Program-made: the position numbers and the translations under genes | Notes under the pieces: model-generated | Database searches by the model: none | What the model saw: the letters and a program-made list of their open reading frames with translations, nothing else | What the model was told of the DNA's origin: nothing | Origin: Gottfriedia sp049568075 | GTDB taxonomy: Bacteria > Bacillota > Bacilli > Bacillales > Bacillaceae_G | Length of the DNA: 64,000 nt | Assembly (NCBI GenBank): GCA_049568075.1 | Contig: CP144911.1 | Direction: 5' to 3' (one strand) | In this document: positions 1 to 8,132 of the stretch, piece by piece | Position numbering within the stretch: the stretch's first letter is position 1 | Layout of the letters: each line of letters opens with the position of its first letter

Positions 1-310
1 CTAGCTGCTCAATTAAAGATTCATCGGCACATGCGATAATAGCTGGCTTACCTGTATATCTTGCATAGCATAAACAAAATAGCAAATAGACAAACGTTTT
101 ACCTGTACCAACACCTGCTTCAGCAAAAATAACTTTCTTTTCCTTAAACGCTCTTTCAACCTGATAAGCCATAAAGATTTGCTCATCTCTTAATTCATAG
201 CCAGCATCTGGTAATAAATCGTAAAAAACGTCCCCAATCCATTCCCCTAACTTTTCAATAAATTGGTCTTGCTTTCCTACCTCAAAAGGTAATTTAGTTG
301 AATGACTCAT
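1..310 (-). CDS. ypvA: YpvA, DinG/XPD-type ATP-dependent helicase (5' end only)
   Basis: Only the first 103 codons lie in the window; the gene runs off the left edge. The start is the ATG at 310-308, preceded by a GGGGG ribosome site. The visible protein has a Q-motif-like stretch (YELRDEQIFMAYQV) followed by a Walker A loop in EAGVGTGKT. That pattern is typical of DinG/XPD superfamily 2 helicases. Unlike DinG further along the window, there is no N-terminal exonuclease domain, which fits YpvA. The name also rests on its place beside rlmL/gpsB/ypsA in Bacillus. The substrate is unknown to me. Confidence 0.8.
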   Translation of the reverse strand, partial: MSHSTKLPFEVGKQDQFIEKLGEWIGDVFYDLLPDAGYELRDEQIFMAYQVERAFKEKKVIFAEAGVGTGKTFVYLLFCLCYARYTGKPAIIACADESLIEQL

Positions 311-331
311 TGCTACCCCCAAAATGTAAAT

Positions 332-362
332 TAAAAAGAAAAAGTCCTCTTTTGAGAACTTT
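332..362 (-). terminator. Terminator or attenuator hairpin in the ypvA leader
   Basis: The minus strand reads AAAGTTCTC-AAAA-GAGGACTTT followed by a T-rich run. It ends about 20 bases before the ypvA start codon. It could terminate transcripts from the upstream oxidoreductase gene, or act inside the ypvA leader, since a promoter candidate lies upstream of it. Confidence 0.6.
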
Positions 363-417
363 AATTTTGCAAATTTATTCGATCCATTATTTTATTTAAA
401 AATTGTCTCTACCCGCT

Positions 418-446
418 ATCATACAAAAAATGTGAGGGAAAGGCAA
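418..446 (-). promoter_or_regulatory. Candidate sigma-A promoter for ypvA
   Basis: On the minus strand a -35 TTGCCT (446-441) and a -10 TATGAT (423-418) are separated by 17 bases. Transcription would begin near 411 and leave a leader of about 100 nt before ypvA, containing the hairpin at 332-362. Seen by eye only. Confidence 0.5.
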
Positions 447-540
447 GGGAAATAAGGCATGATCACCAAAAGACTAAGGGAATTGGATATTTGGAACGAA
501 AATAAATTTGCTTTAAATTCGTAAAGCTTTCTAGATAACT

Positions 541-1467
541 TTACCAGCCTTTTGCTTGCTTTATCATTTCTTCAACAATAATTTGAGATTTTAATGCTTC
601 TTCCCCATTGATTGATGGATTTTCATCAGAATATATGCAATTGATAAAATGGTTAATACAATCCTCAAAACCTCTTTGTTTTAATGTTGATTCCCATGAA
701 GATGAAAACGAATTATTTATTGAGTTATTTCTTTCTACTTCAAAGTTGTTCATATTTTTTACCCTTATAATCGAACCTTCAGTAATTAATTCTAAGCGCT
801 CAAGATTTGTTCCTGCTATTCGGTGCATTACTGTATTAATTGATGTTCCTTCTATCGATTCATATTGGTGAGTAGCATACTCTAATTGATTAGTATGAGT
901 GAGTTGAACTCTTCCATTAATCAAGTTAACTTCTCCATCTGAAAACCATCTAATCGTATCAACTAAATGTAAATAATCATCCAACATCGTAAACTCGAAT
1001 GAATTAGTCCCAATTTTATTCTCTCGATGTTTTTCAAATCTGATTACCGCTATATTCTTTGCTTGTTCTTTTGCCTGCACATACATTGGACAGAATCGAC
1101 GGTTGAATCCAACCATAAGTTTTCGATTTAGTTTAAAACTTAATTCAGTTAATTTTTCCGACTCTGGCAATGTAGCTGCTAGTGGTTTATCAACATATAC
1201 ATCTTTACCTTTATTTAATAAATACGATACAACCTCAAAATGTGAACTAGTTGTACTATGTACAAATACTGCGTCACTTTGTTCAGCAAGTAATTCCAAA
1301 CTTTCAAAATCTTGAATTCGGTATTGTGAGCATATTTTCTTACGTTTTTCTTTATTTGGTGAAAATGCACCGATAAAATCCCAGTTTTCTTCTTTTGTAA
1401 GAATGGGTAGATATGCTTTTTGTGCAATATTACCTAATCCTACCATTCCAATACGTGGTTTTTTCAT
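541..1467 (-). CDS. Gfo/Idh/MocA family NAD(P)-dependent oxidoreductase
   Basis: A 308-residue protein of usual length for the family. Residues 5-15 (RIGMVGLGNIA) form the start of a Rossmann NAD(P)-binding domain. DKP at 93-95 is the family's conserved EKP-type motif with the catalytic lysine, and DDYLHLVD near 165 holds the usual active-site histidine. The C-terminal half looks like the Gfo/Idh alpha/beta domain. Members oxidise or reduce sugars and cyclitols; the substrate cannot be read from the sequence. It lies between ypvA and a small plus-strand gene and has no obvious operon partner. Confidence 0.85.
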   Translation of the reverse strand: MKKPRIGMVGLGNIAQKAYLPILTKEENWDFIGAFSPNKEKRKKICSQYRIQDFESLELLAEQSDAVFVHSTTSSHFEVVSYLLNKGKDVYVDKPLAATLPESEKLTELSFKLNRKLMVGFNRRFCPMYVQAKEQAKNIAVIRFEKHRENKIGTNSFEFTMLDDYLHLVDTIRWFSDGEVNLINGRVQLTHTNQLEYATHQYESIEGTSINTVMHRIAGTNLERLELITEGSIIRVKNMNNFEVERNNSINNSFSSSWESTLKQRGFEDCINHFINCIYSDENPSINGEEALKSQIIVEEMIKQAKGW

Positions 1468-1638
1468 TTTTGATCAGTCCTTTAAATTGGCTTATTTTTC
1501 TAGATTTATTGTAACAAATCATCATTCTCCATTAAAAAGAAAAATGATTATATTTCAAAATTAACTAATGGCAATAACATTTGAATTATCGGGAAATCTA
1601 TAAAATAATGATAAAAATGGTAGTTTGGAGGTGTTTAT

Positions 1639-1857
1639 TTGTACTTATATTCTTTAATTCAGACTAATTTTGATACAAATGATGATATAAGTGTTGTAAG
1701 AGACCTTTATTTACTTCAGCATGAAAAGAGTTTCTCTAATGATGAATTCCATGATCTAGTCACTCAATATAAAAGTACTGCAGAAACGAATTGGCATGTT
1801 GCACATTTACTTGAAAAAAATCACGGTTTTAGAATTGTACCTGCAATAAATTTATAA
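1639..1857 (+). CDS. Small hypothetical protein (72 aa)
   Basis: I do not recognise this protein. It is supported by a strong GGAGG ribosome site at 1627-1631, seven bases before a TTG start, and by a hairpin just after the stop. The protein is acidic, soluble and without membrane segments. The stretch DEFHDLVTQYKST loosely recalls the short helical proteins of the YppF kind seen at 7161, but that is only an impression. It stands alone on the plus strand between two minus-strand genes. Confidence 0.6.
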   Translation: MYLYSLIQTNFDTNDDISVVRDLYLLQHEKSFSNDEFHDLVTQYKSTAETNWHVAHLLEKNHGFRIVPAINL

Positions 1858-1876
1858 TGCTACTAAACGAATTCAA

Positions 1877-1914
1877 TTTTTGTTCAAGTTTTCTTCGTAA
1901 AAACTTGAACAAAA
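1877..1914 (+). terminator. Hairpin after the 72-aa gene
   Basis: A 14-base inverted repeat (TTTTGTTCAAGTTT / AAACTTGAACAAAA) sits 20 bases beyond the stop codon at 1857. There is no long T run on the plus strand beyond the stem, so termination is likely rather than certain. Confidence 0.55.
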
Positions 1915-1929
1915 TACGTTATTATAAAT

Positions 1930-1976
1930 AAAAAGGTGCCCCAATCGTCTAAATAGACATTGGGAACACCCTTTTA
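1930..1976 (-). terminator. rlmL terminator
   Basis: On the minus strand a long stem built on GGGTGTTCCCAATGTCTA pairs with its complement and is followed by CCTTTTTATT. It lies directly after the rlmL stop codon at 1983. Confidence 0.8.
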
Positions 1977-1982
1977 ACCATT

Positions 1983-3134
1983 TTACTCTTCGATTCTTCT
2001 TGGAGGTCTTTTTCCAAAGTATTGATAATAGTCAGTTTTAATGAAACCATTAAATAATTTACGCTTCTTTGTTGCTGGTTTACCATAAAATTGTTCAAAT
2101 CCCTCATGACTAGTTAGTACATACACTGACCAAGTATCTAATTTTGTAAAAACATTCCCCATATCTGAATATAACTTTTCAACGTAAGGTCGATCGTTTA
2201 ATCGCTCACCATATGGTGGGTTGGTAACAACATACCCATACTCAGATCTAGTAGTAAAGTCTTTTACTTGCATTTGTTTAAAAGCAATTGAATCTGATAA
2301 TCCAACTTCATCAGCATTCGCTTTTGAAACATTAATCATTCGATGATCAATATCTGATCCGATTATTTCAAGTTTTTGATCATAATTTGCTAAGTCTTCT
2401 GCTTCTTGTCTTGCTTCATTCCATCTTTTTTTACCAATCCAATGCCAATCTTCAGACGCAAAGCTTCTAAACGATCCTGGAGCGATATTATGTCCAATTA
2501 ATGCAGCCTCAATTGGAATAGTACCAGATCCACAAAACGGATCAACAAAAGGTAAATCAGCATTCCAATTCGTTAGTAATATTAATGAAGCCGCAAGTGT
2601 TTCTTTTAATGGTGCTTCACCTTGATCTACTCGATATCCTCTTTTATGTAAGCCTTCACGACCAGTAGTATCAATGGTTAATGTTACGATATCTTTTAAA
2701 ATAGAGACTTCCACTCGAAATAATGGACCATCTTCAATTAACATACCTTGAATATTTTGGATTGTTTTTAATTTATCAACAATTGCTTTTTTGACGATTG
2801 CTTGGCAATCTGATACTGAAAATAATTTTGATTTATGCGATTTTCCTGACACAGGAAATTGACCGTTTCTTGGGATAAACAAATGCCAAGGTAAGGCTTT
2901 TGTTTTTTCAAATAATTCATCAAAAGAGGTTGCCTTAAATTCACCAACACGTAGTTTCACTCGATCAGCTGTTCTAAGCCACAAATTCGCTTTCACAATT
3001 CCAGCTTCGTCCGCTTTAAATAATACTCGACCATTTTCAACTACTACATCTTCAAAACCTAGGCTTTTGATTTCTCTAGCAACTAGAGCTTCAATCCCCA
3101 TTGCAGCAGTAGCAATTAATGTATATTTCGCCAA
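1983..3134 (-). CDS. rlmL: THUMP-domain 23S rRNA guanine N2-methyltransferase (YpsC/RlmL)
   Basis: An N-terminal THUMP-type RNA-binding region (about residues 1-160) is followed by a class I SAM-dependent methyltransferase domain. DPFCGSGT (198-205) is the SAM-binding motif, and NPPYGE (305-310) is the N2-guanine methyltransferase catalytic motif. The family methylates 23S rRNA. I chose the TTG at 3134 because AGGTGG stands five bases before it and the product then begins MAKYTLIATAAMG, like B. subtilis YpsC. The in-frame GTG at 3143 lies inside that ribosome site. The gene sits beside rnpB and gpsB as in B. subtilis. Confidence 0.92.
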   Translation of the reverse strand: MAKYTLIATAAMGIEALVAREIKSLGFEDVVVENGRVLFKADEAGIVKANLWLRTADRVKLRVGEFKATSFDELFEKTKALPWHLFIPRNGQFPVSGKSHKSKLFSVSDCQAIVKKAIVDKLKTIQNIQGMLIEDGPLFRVEVSILKDIVTLTIDTTGREGLHKRGYRVDQGEAPLKETLAASLILLTNWNADLPFVDPFCGSGTIPIEAALIGHNIAPGSFRSFASEDWHWIGKKRWNEARQEAEDLANYDQKLEIIGSDIDHRMINVSKANADEVGLSDSIAFKQMQVKDFTTRSEYGYVVTNPPYGERLNDRPYVEKLYSDMGNVFTKLDTWSVYVLTSHEGFEQFYGKPATKKRKLFNGFIKTDYYQYFGKRPPRRIEE

Positions 3135-3232
3135 TTTAACCACCTATCTCATTCAAATTAAGAATGAACTTTTCTTTTCATATTTTCATTTTGATTCCTA
3201 TTTTCATTATGAACAATTTACGTCGAAATTAC

Positions 3233-3262
3233 AAAAAACTCTCCATAGAATGAAGAGTTTTA
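3233..3262 (-). terminator. rnpB terminator
   Basis: The minus strand reads AAAACTCTTCA-TTCTA-TGGAGAGTTTTTTG, a stem with a T run. It lies just past the RNase P RNA 3' end. Confidence 0.8.
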
Positions 3263-3275
3263 AACAGTTTCATCA

Positions 3276-3684
3276 TTTCATATGTTCTGTAAGCCATGTT
3301 CTGTACCATTCGTACTTCAAGCGGCTCTCGCCTCGTACTACTAGGTGGTAATCATCTATCTACAGAATAATCTGTCCCTTTCGCTGTTCAATTCCTTTGA
3401 AAGGATTCCCCTACCATAATTTGGGTTTCTCACTCGTGGGGTTTACCGCGTTCCACTCCTCTCATTTCTTCGAGGACTACGTCACTGTGGCACTTTAAAG
3501 GTAGTAGAACCATATCCGTAAAGGACTTAGGTCCGTTCCCTGCCGTTAGCTGATTACACAGCTACCCTATCTTATGACTTCGATAGGCACGAACACTACA
3601 GCCATCGCAGGACTGTGCGAGCATGGACTTTCCTCAACAACGTCAAGCGTTGCAGCGATTACCCGAACATATTGAAACGAACAT
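3276..3684 (-). ncRNA. rnpB: RNase P RNA, Bacillus (B) type
   Basis: On the minus strand the universally conserved stretches are present in order. Near the 5' end are GGGTAATCGCTGCA and GAGGAAAGTCCATGCTCGCA. In the middle are TAGTGTTCGTGCCTA and GAACGCGGTAAACCCC. Near the 3' end are GAAACCCAAATT, GATAGATGATT and CATGGCTTACAGAAC. The two ends pair as P1 (TTTCAATATGTTC with GAACATATGAAA, one bulge). It is the catalytic RNA that trims tRNA 5' ends. Ends are good to within about 10 bases. Confidence 0.96.
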
Positions 3685-3689
3685 TTATT

Positions 3690-3718
3690 AGTATAGTAAA
3701 TTATACTTAAGTTTGCAA
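3690..3718 (-). promoter_or_regulatory. Sigma-A promoter of rnpB
   Basis: The minus strand has -35 TTGCAA (3718-3713), a 17-base spacer and -10 TATACT (3695-3690). The predicted start near 3683 coincides with the 5' end of the RNA inferred from P1 pairing. Confidence 0.8.
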
Positions 3719-3748
3719 TGCTTTCTTAAAATATAAATTAAGTTAAAA

Positions 3749-4054
3749 TTATTCGAATAGTTTACTACCAAAGACATGCTTCTCTAAATTTGATAATCTT
3801 TTTAGAACATCAGTATTCGTATTATTAAAAGGTGAAGGCGGAGGTGTAGCTGTGTTTTTTTGATCCTCCAACAATTTTTTATACTTTGCATTTTCTTGTT
3901 GTAGGGCTACGATTTGATTTTGAAACGATTCATAATCTTTAATGACCGTGTCTAAGTATTGATCCACTTCCTCTTGATTATATCCTCGCATTGAAACTTT
4001 AAATTCTTTATTTAGGATATCTTTTATACTTAGTTTTATTTTTGTTGATTCCAT
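3749..4054 (-). CDS. gpsB: GpsB, DivIVA-like cell-division regulator
   Basis: A 101-residue protein. The N-terminal half (about residues 5-65) is a DivIVA-like membrane/partner-binding and coiled-coil region with the signature FKVSMRGYNQEEVDQYLD. A Pro/Asn/Thr-rich linker follows, then a short helical trimerisation tail (LKRLSNLEKHVFG). GpsB shuttles PBP1 between septum and side wall in Bacillus; ponA lies in this window. I chose the ATG at 4054, six bases after GGGGTG, rather than the GTG at 4063, which is part of that ribosome site. Confidence 0.93.
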   Translation of the reverse strand: MESTKIKLSIKDILNKEFKVSMRGYNQEEVDQYLDTVIKDYESFQNQIVALQQENAKYKKLLEDQKNTATPPPSPFNNTNTDVLKRLSNLEKHVFGSKLFE

Positions 4055-4161
4055 GTGTGTCACCCCAAAACATTTAGAAATATTTACCTTCTATTTTTTC
4101 AAACTCTTCATAAATTGTCAATTATCTATTCTATAATTCCCTATATTTATTGTCATCATTC

Positions 4162-4698
4162 TCAAAATGACTCTTCTGCAATCACTTGTAAATCGTCAAA
4201 TGTGATGATTTCTACAGGATAATTAAATAGTTCATTTTTCTTATATGCTAAATCATATAAATATTTAGGACTACCTTCTTTTTCATTATCGTAAAATAAA
4301 ATACATCCGTCACTTTTACTAACTAAAAATTCATTTTTTGCTTTTAACTGTATTGGAGATTCGTATGGTTTTCTTGAAATTGAGTCGACGTGATCCGCCC
4401 CAATTAAGATTTCATTATAATATTCTTTATTTGCTTCATTCCAATTTTTCTCTTGATCTTCGTAGGGTGTAAAAATACCCAACTTTAATTCGGGATAATC
4501 AAGCTGAAGATCGAATACTACTTCTGCGGCCCATAATTCAGTACCCATTTGCCCTGAAATAATAATCCATTCTAGTTCATCTATAAATAAAAGTATTTTA
4601 TTTTTTATTGCTTTTTTTATGTACTTAACTGCATCGTGTTTATTCGAAAAAATTCCTAATTCAAATGATTTATAACCAGATATAAGTAGTATCTTCAT
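4162..4698 (-). CDS. ypsA: YpsA, SLOG-superfamily protein (DUF1273)
   Basis: A 178-residue protein beginning MKILLISGYKSFELGIF, the YpsA signature. The central segment (IISGQMGTELWAAEVV) carries the conserved Gly-rich loop and glutamate of the SLOG Rossmann-like fold, thought to bind a nucleotide or NAD-like ligand. In Firmicutes ypsA and gpsB are neighbours, and YpsA overproduction affects cell division. The ligand is not established. Confidence 0.9.
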   Translation of the reverse strand: MKILLISGYKSFELGIFSNKHDAVKYIKKAIKNKILLFIDELEWIIISGQMGTELWAAEVVFDLQLDYPELKLGIFTPYEDQEKNWNEANKEYYNEILIGADHVDSISRKPYESPIQLKAKNEFLVSKSDGCILFYDNEKEGSPKYLYDLAYKKNELFNYPVEIITFDDLQVIAEESF

Positions 4699-5367
4699 AT
4701 TACCTCACAATAATAAATTAGGAAGAACTAAAAGTTCTTCCACAAATTTTATTTTATTAAATACTCTGCTTTATTTCAAATATTTAGTAACAAATAAATA
4801 TTGTAAGTATATTTATCTCGCAAAAATCATTTATTTAAATAATATTCAAATGTAGAAATTTATATTGAGGGAATCTAATATTTAACTTTGCATTGTAGTC
4901 ATAAGCTTAGTGGAAATCAACTATTAAGACCAATTTAAGATCAATATTTCAATATTTGATTGCTGCTTATAGAGGATATTTTATTCCCTTTAGATTAGTT
5001 ATTGTGATAGGAATATTATTGTTAAAATTTTTTCGTCGAAATGTCGAAATTTTATGATAAAATTACATATAAAGCTTGTTTAAAACTCGTAAAAATAATT
5101 AATGTTAATGTAATTGTGAAAAAAAATAAAAAAAGTATTTTGTTCAAAATTATCCTCTCCAATATCCTAAATATACTTTAATGTCAACTTTTTTATTTTA
5201 TTAGGTTTGAACATATTTCACAACAATAAAATTAATAATGATTAAAAGTTTAAATTTTCTGATTTTTGTGAGTATACACAATGATTGCCGAAAGCATTTT
5301 ATTCCTTTAAAATGAGTTATGAAATCGTTTTAAATATAGATAATTAATGCAATTCAAGGAGTAAAAA
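4699..5367. other. AT-rich intergenic region, 669 bp
   Basis: I see no convincing reading frame here. It holds a small inverted repeat at 4722-4741 (GGAAGAACT / AGTTCTTCC), just upstream of ypsA, and the promoter candidate for the GntR gene at 5285-5313. The rest is A+T-rich with no recognisable repeat or RNA. Confidence 0.4.
5285..5313 (+). promoter_or_regulatory. Candidate promoter of the GntR gene
   Basis: TTGCCG (5285-5290), a 17-base spacer and TAAAAT (5308-5313) fit a sigma-A promoter. It lies 55 bases before the GntR-family start codon. Confidence 0.45.
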
Positions 5368-6096
5368 ATGATTAACAAAAATTCCCCAATACCAATTTAT
5401 CATCAATTATTAGAATACATAAAATGTAAAATCACATCAGGTGAATACCCTGCAGATGAATTGATTCCATCAGAAAGAGAGTTTTCAGAAAAATTCCAAA
5501 TATCTCGTATGACCGTTCGACAAGCATTAAATAATTTAGTTCAAGAAGGAATTGTTTACAGACAAAAAGGTAAAGGTACATTTGTTAGTCGTCAAAAAGT
5601 TGAAAAAAAAATTAGTAGATTAAATAGTTACACAGAAGAAATGATTGAGAGAGGTTTAAAACCAAGTAGTAGGTTAGTTCAATTTGATATTTTAAATTCT
5701 GATAAAGCATTATCCAATATACTAAAGATAAAAGAAAAAGATCCTATTTATTTTATAAAACGTGTCCGTTTAGCAGACTCAATTCCTATGTCGATTGAAA
5801 GTATCCACGTGTCATGCGATATTGCTCCAAACTTAAATCAAAGTGTTTTAGAAAAATCATTCTTTGATTATGTAAATGCCAATATTCCAGATCCTATTCA
5901 ATATGCTGATCAATCGATTCAAGCTAGAATGCCTTCTGAAGAAGAAGCACAATTATTAGAAATACCGCCAAATTGTCCCGTATTGGCCATTTATCGTACA
6001 ACATATTTAAGAAGTGGCAAAGTTTTAGAGTACGAATTGACTGTATACAGAGCCGACCGCTACAAGCTTGTACATTCTTTATCTAGAAATGATTAA
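5368..6096 (+). CDS. GntR/HutC-family transcription regulator with UTRA domain
   Basis: A 242-residue repressor-type protein. Residues 8-75 form a winged helix (PIYHQLLEYIKCKI..., ISRMTVRQALNNLV, GKGTFV). From about 95 to 236 it has a UTRA effector-binding domain (LRSGKVLEYELTVYRADRYKL). The closest type I know is YvoA/NagR, which senses glucosamine-6-phosphate or GlcNAc-6-phosphate, but the effector cannot be read here. AAGGAG precedes the ATG. It is orphaned, with no sugar-utilisation genes next to it, so targets must lie elsewhere or be the gene itself. Confidence 0.88.
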   Translation: MINKNSPIPIYHQLLEYIKCKITSGEYPADELIPSEREFSEKFQISRMTVRQALNNLVQEGIVYRQKGKGTFVSRQKVEKKISRLNSYTEEMIERGLKPSSRLVQFDILNSDKALSNILKIKEKDPIYFIKRVRLADSIPMSIESIHVSCDIAPNLNQSVLEKSFFDYVNANIPDPIQYADQSIQARMPSEEEAQLLEIPPNCPVLAIYRTTYLRSGKVLEYELTVYRADRYKLVHSLSRND

Positions 6097-6127
6097 TCGT
6101 ATAGTAGGTAAATTCTTTATACGATTT

Positions 6128-6155
6128 AAAAAAGCCAGGAGATCCTGGCTTTTTT
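6128..6155. terminator. Bidirectional terminator between the GntR gene and yppG
   Basis: AAAAAAGCCAGGA-GATCCTGGCTTTTTT is a near-perfect stem with A and T runs on both sides. It serves two convergent genes, and the last codons of yppG begin inside its edge. Confidence 0.9.
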
Positions 6156-6960
6156 ATTTGAATAAAACCCCTATTTGTTTAAATAGTCCACCTACTTGAT
6201 TCATCGTATTCATCATTTGACCCGCAGTAGACATCATTTTTGGGACATCGTATGAACCTGAACCATTTTTAAATTGATTTAATATTGATGAAAACTGAAA
6301 TGATTGACCATTATTATTTTGCTGGTTTAATTTTTTTGGTTGTGTTGGATAAGGTGTACTAGGCGCAAACATTGGTGGAGTTGTAAATGGGCCTTGTTGT
6401 AACATTTGAGCATGTTGAGGTTGTATTGAATACTGTTGATTTTGAGGGCTGCTTAAAAAGTTCGTTTGATTACCGAATTGTGAAGAATACATTGGCATAT
6501 ATGGATATTGGTTTTGCATCATTCCGTAATAATTAGGATCGTATTGATACCCTTGGTTATATGAAACAGTAGGATGCTGCATTGAAAAGTGTTGTGGTGC
6601 TGCATACTGCATTTGACTTTGATCATAACTACCTGTTTGTGTTGATGGTCCCACATAAGGAGATGGCTCAATCATCTGAGATTGTTGGATTGATTGAGTT
6701 GATTGTGTTGGTTGAACTGGTTGTGTTAGTTGAGTGGATTGTGCATGGTGAGTCTGTTGCGATTGAACTGGCGATTGTAGTGTATTCATAGTATGGTTTT
6801 GGGAAAAAGGTTGAATTGTATTTCCATAATAACGCTGATTTTCATTTAATATTTGATTTATTTCTGGAAAATTAAAATTCTCATCAATCACTTGATTTTG
6901 CTTTCTAAACCATTCAAAGCTGTTATCTGAATGATTTGGAGGAAACATTTGAGATCTCAT
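6154..6960 (-). CDS. yppG: YppG-like Gln/Pro-rich spore protein
   Basis: A 268-residue protein dominated by Gln, Pro, Tyr, Met, Ser and Thr (for example the QPTQSTQSIQQ and YGMMQNQYPYMPMY runs). A conserved C-terminal block ends QFKNGSGSYDVPKMMSTAGQ... to ...NQVGGLFKQIGVLFK. That tail matches the YppG family, whose B. subtilis member is found in spores. B. subtilis YppG is, as I recall, about half this length; the extra length is the low-complexity middle. Position between ypsA and yppF agrees. A coat or outer-spore role is inferred. Confidence 0.75.
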   Translation of the reverse strand: MRSQMFPPNHSDNSFEWFRKQNQVIDENFNFPEINQILNENQRYYGNTIQPFSQNHTMNTLQSPVQSQQTHHAQSTQLTQPVQPTQSTQSIQQSQMIEPSPYVGPSTQTGSYDQSQMQYAAPQHFSMQHPTVSYNQGYQYDPNYYGMMQNQYPYMPMYSSQFGNQTNFLSSPQNQQYSIQPQHAQMLQQGPFTTPPMFAPSTPYPTQPKKLNQQNNNGQSFQFSSILNQFKNGSGSYDVPKMMSTAGQMMNTMNQVGGLFKQIGVLFK

Positions 6961-7160
6961 ATTCTCACATCCATTATAAGTTTTCTCATTTATAAATATG
7001 TTACAAATGCCTATTCTGTTACTTCTATTATTTTATGCGCTATTTGTCATAATATGTCGGAAGTTTAAATTTTTAAAAAAATTTAAATTTTAAATATTTA
7101 TGGTACATTTTATTTAGTTATACAAGTTGTTAATTAAATTTTAATGTTGGAGGGGTAATA

Positions 7161-7337
7161 ATGACTTTACAAGAATTAAAGAGCAAGTTTATTTCATCAA
7201 AAAGTTTCGAACCAACTGACTTTAATCAATTAATGGACTTTTTACAACAAAATTACCTAAATGGTGAGGTTACTATTCAACATTACAGAGAATTAGTTAA
7301 AGAACTTGAACTATTTGGCGCTTGTAAGCCAATTTAG
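7161..7337 (+). CDS. yppF: YppF-like small protein (58 aa)
   Basis: A 58-codon gene with a strong GGAGGGG ribosome site just upstream. The product, starting MTLQELKSKFISSK and containing YLNGEVTIQHYRELVKELE, is a short helical soluble protein. It resembles B. subtilis YppF (a YppF-like family of unknown function) in length, pattern and place. A strong terminator follows at 7362. Confidence 0.7.
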   Translation: MTLQELKSKFISSKSFEPTDFNQLMDFLQQNYLNGEVTIQHYRELVKELELFGACKPI

Positions 7338-7361
7338 AAATCGGGAATATAATATTATAAG

Positions 7362-7411
7362 AAATAAAGCGATACACATTTACTAAATTGTAAAAGTGTA
7401 TCGCTTTATTT
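7362..7411. terminator. Bidirectional terminator after yppF
   Basis: A perfect 16-base inverted repeat, AAATAAAGCGATACAC / GTGTATCGCTTTATTT, with an 18-base loop. It lies between two convergent genes. Confidence 0.88.
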
Positions 7412-7471
7412 AATTCCATTATTCTCTTATCCCTTCATTCAAATCAAATATGTTTTACTTATATATATTTA

Positions 7472-7723
7472 TTAAATATTAAATGCTAATTGTCTTCCTA
7501 AAAATGGTGTTGAGATCCAACTACCACCCTCTTTTGCTTGACTTACTTTCTTTTCAAAATGATGAAGATGCACTGTTGTTGACTGGATCTTATTTAAAAG
7601 TAAATTCTTTTCTTCATCACATTTTTGATCAATTCTTAAAGCTAAGGAGTGCTCAATAAATTCTACCTCATTTAAAAATTCATCAATTGCTCGAAAAAAT
7701 TCATCTCTTTGAATTAACTCCAT
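7472..7723 (-). CDS. Small hypothetical protein of the ypp cluster (83 aa)
   Basis: I do not recognise a family with certainty. The protein is hydrophilic and mostly helical, with a C-terminal tail GGSWISTPFLGRQLAFNI. The start chosen is the ATG at 7723, nine bases after GAGGAG; the TTG at 7732 is too close to that site. By position it corresponds to the yppD/yppE neighbourhood of B. subtilis, but I cannot equate it with either. Confidence 0.6.
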   Translation of the reverse strand: MELIQRDEFFRAIDEFLNEVEFIEHSLALRIDQKCDEEKNLLLNKIQSTTVHLHHFEKKVSQAKEGGSWISTPFLGRQLAFNI

Positions 7724-7919
7724 ACAGTTCAACTCCTCTTCCTATTTTTCTATACAGAATAAATTCAACAACAGTTCATCTACCTCCTTCCCTAGTGACA
7801 AAACTAGAACTATTTCGCTAAACAAAGTGAATAAAGGTATTTTCATCTATAATTTCGACAAAAAAACTTGTAACGTGGAACAGAATTGGGAAAGGTATAT
7901 TACATGGAGGTGTTTCAAA

Positions 7920-8021
7920 ATGGCAAAAAACAAAAATGAAAAAAAGAAAAAACAAGAAAAAAGTAAAAGTCAACAAACTGGTAATCCAAAATTAGATGGT
8001 CCTAATTTCCCTGCTACATAA
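7920..8021 (+). CDS. sspM: Small acid-soluble spore protein M-like
   Basis: A 33-residue Lys/Glu/Gln-rich peptide beginning MAKNKNEKKKKQEK and ending KLDGPNFPAT. The C-terminus matches the GPNRPST ending of B. subtilis SspM, which lies in the same ypp neighbourhood. GGAGGTG stands seven bases before the ATG at 7920. Such minor SASPs are made in the forespore under sigma-G; I did not find a clear sigma-G promoter. Confidence 0.75.
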   Translation: MAKNKNEKKKKQEKSKSQQTGNPKLDGPNFPAT

Positions 8022-8077
8022 ATAGTGGGAAAACTGGTTTTCATCGACATACTTTCTATTGAAAATCGATTTAAAAG

Positions 8078-8109
8078 AAAAAAGTTAGCATTTGTGTGCT
8101 AGCTTTTTT
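8078..8109. terminator. Terminator between sspM and yppC
   Basis: AAAAAAGTTAGCA-TTTG-TGTGCTAGCTTTTTT forms a stem with T or A runs on either strand. It lies between the convergent genes. Confidence 0.8.
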
Positions 8110-8132
8110 CAGCGAAAATTTATAACCCATTT

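Noticed and set aside
3067..3351. 94-codon plus-strand frame across the rlmL start and rnpB end
   Set aside because: It runs through the conserved RNase P RNA sequence and has no ribosome site.
7827..7919. N-terminal extension of the SspM-like protein from 7827
   Set aside because: The GGAGGTG site at 7906-7912 points to the ATG at 7920, and the longer form has no SASP resemblance.
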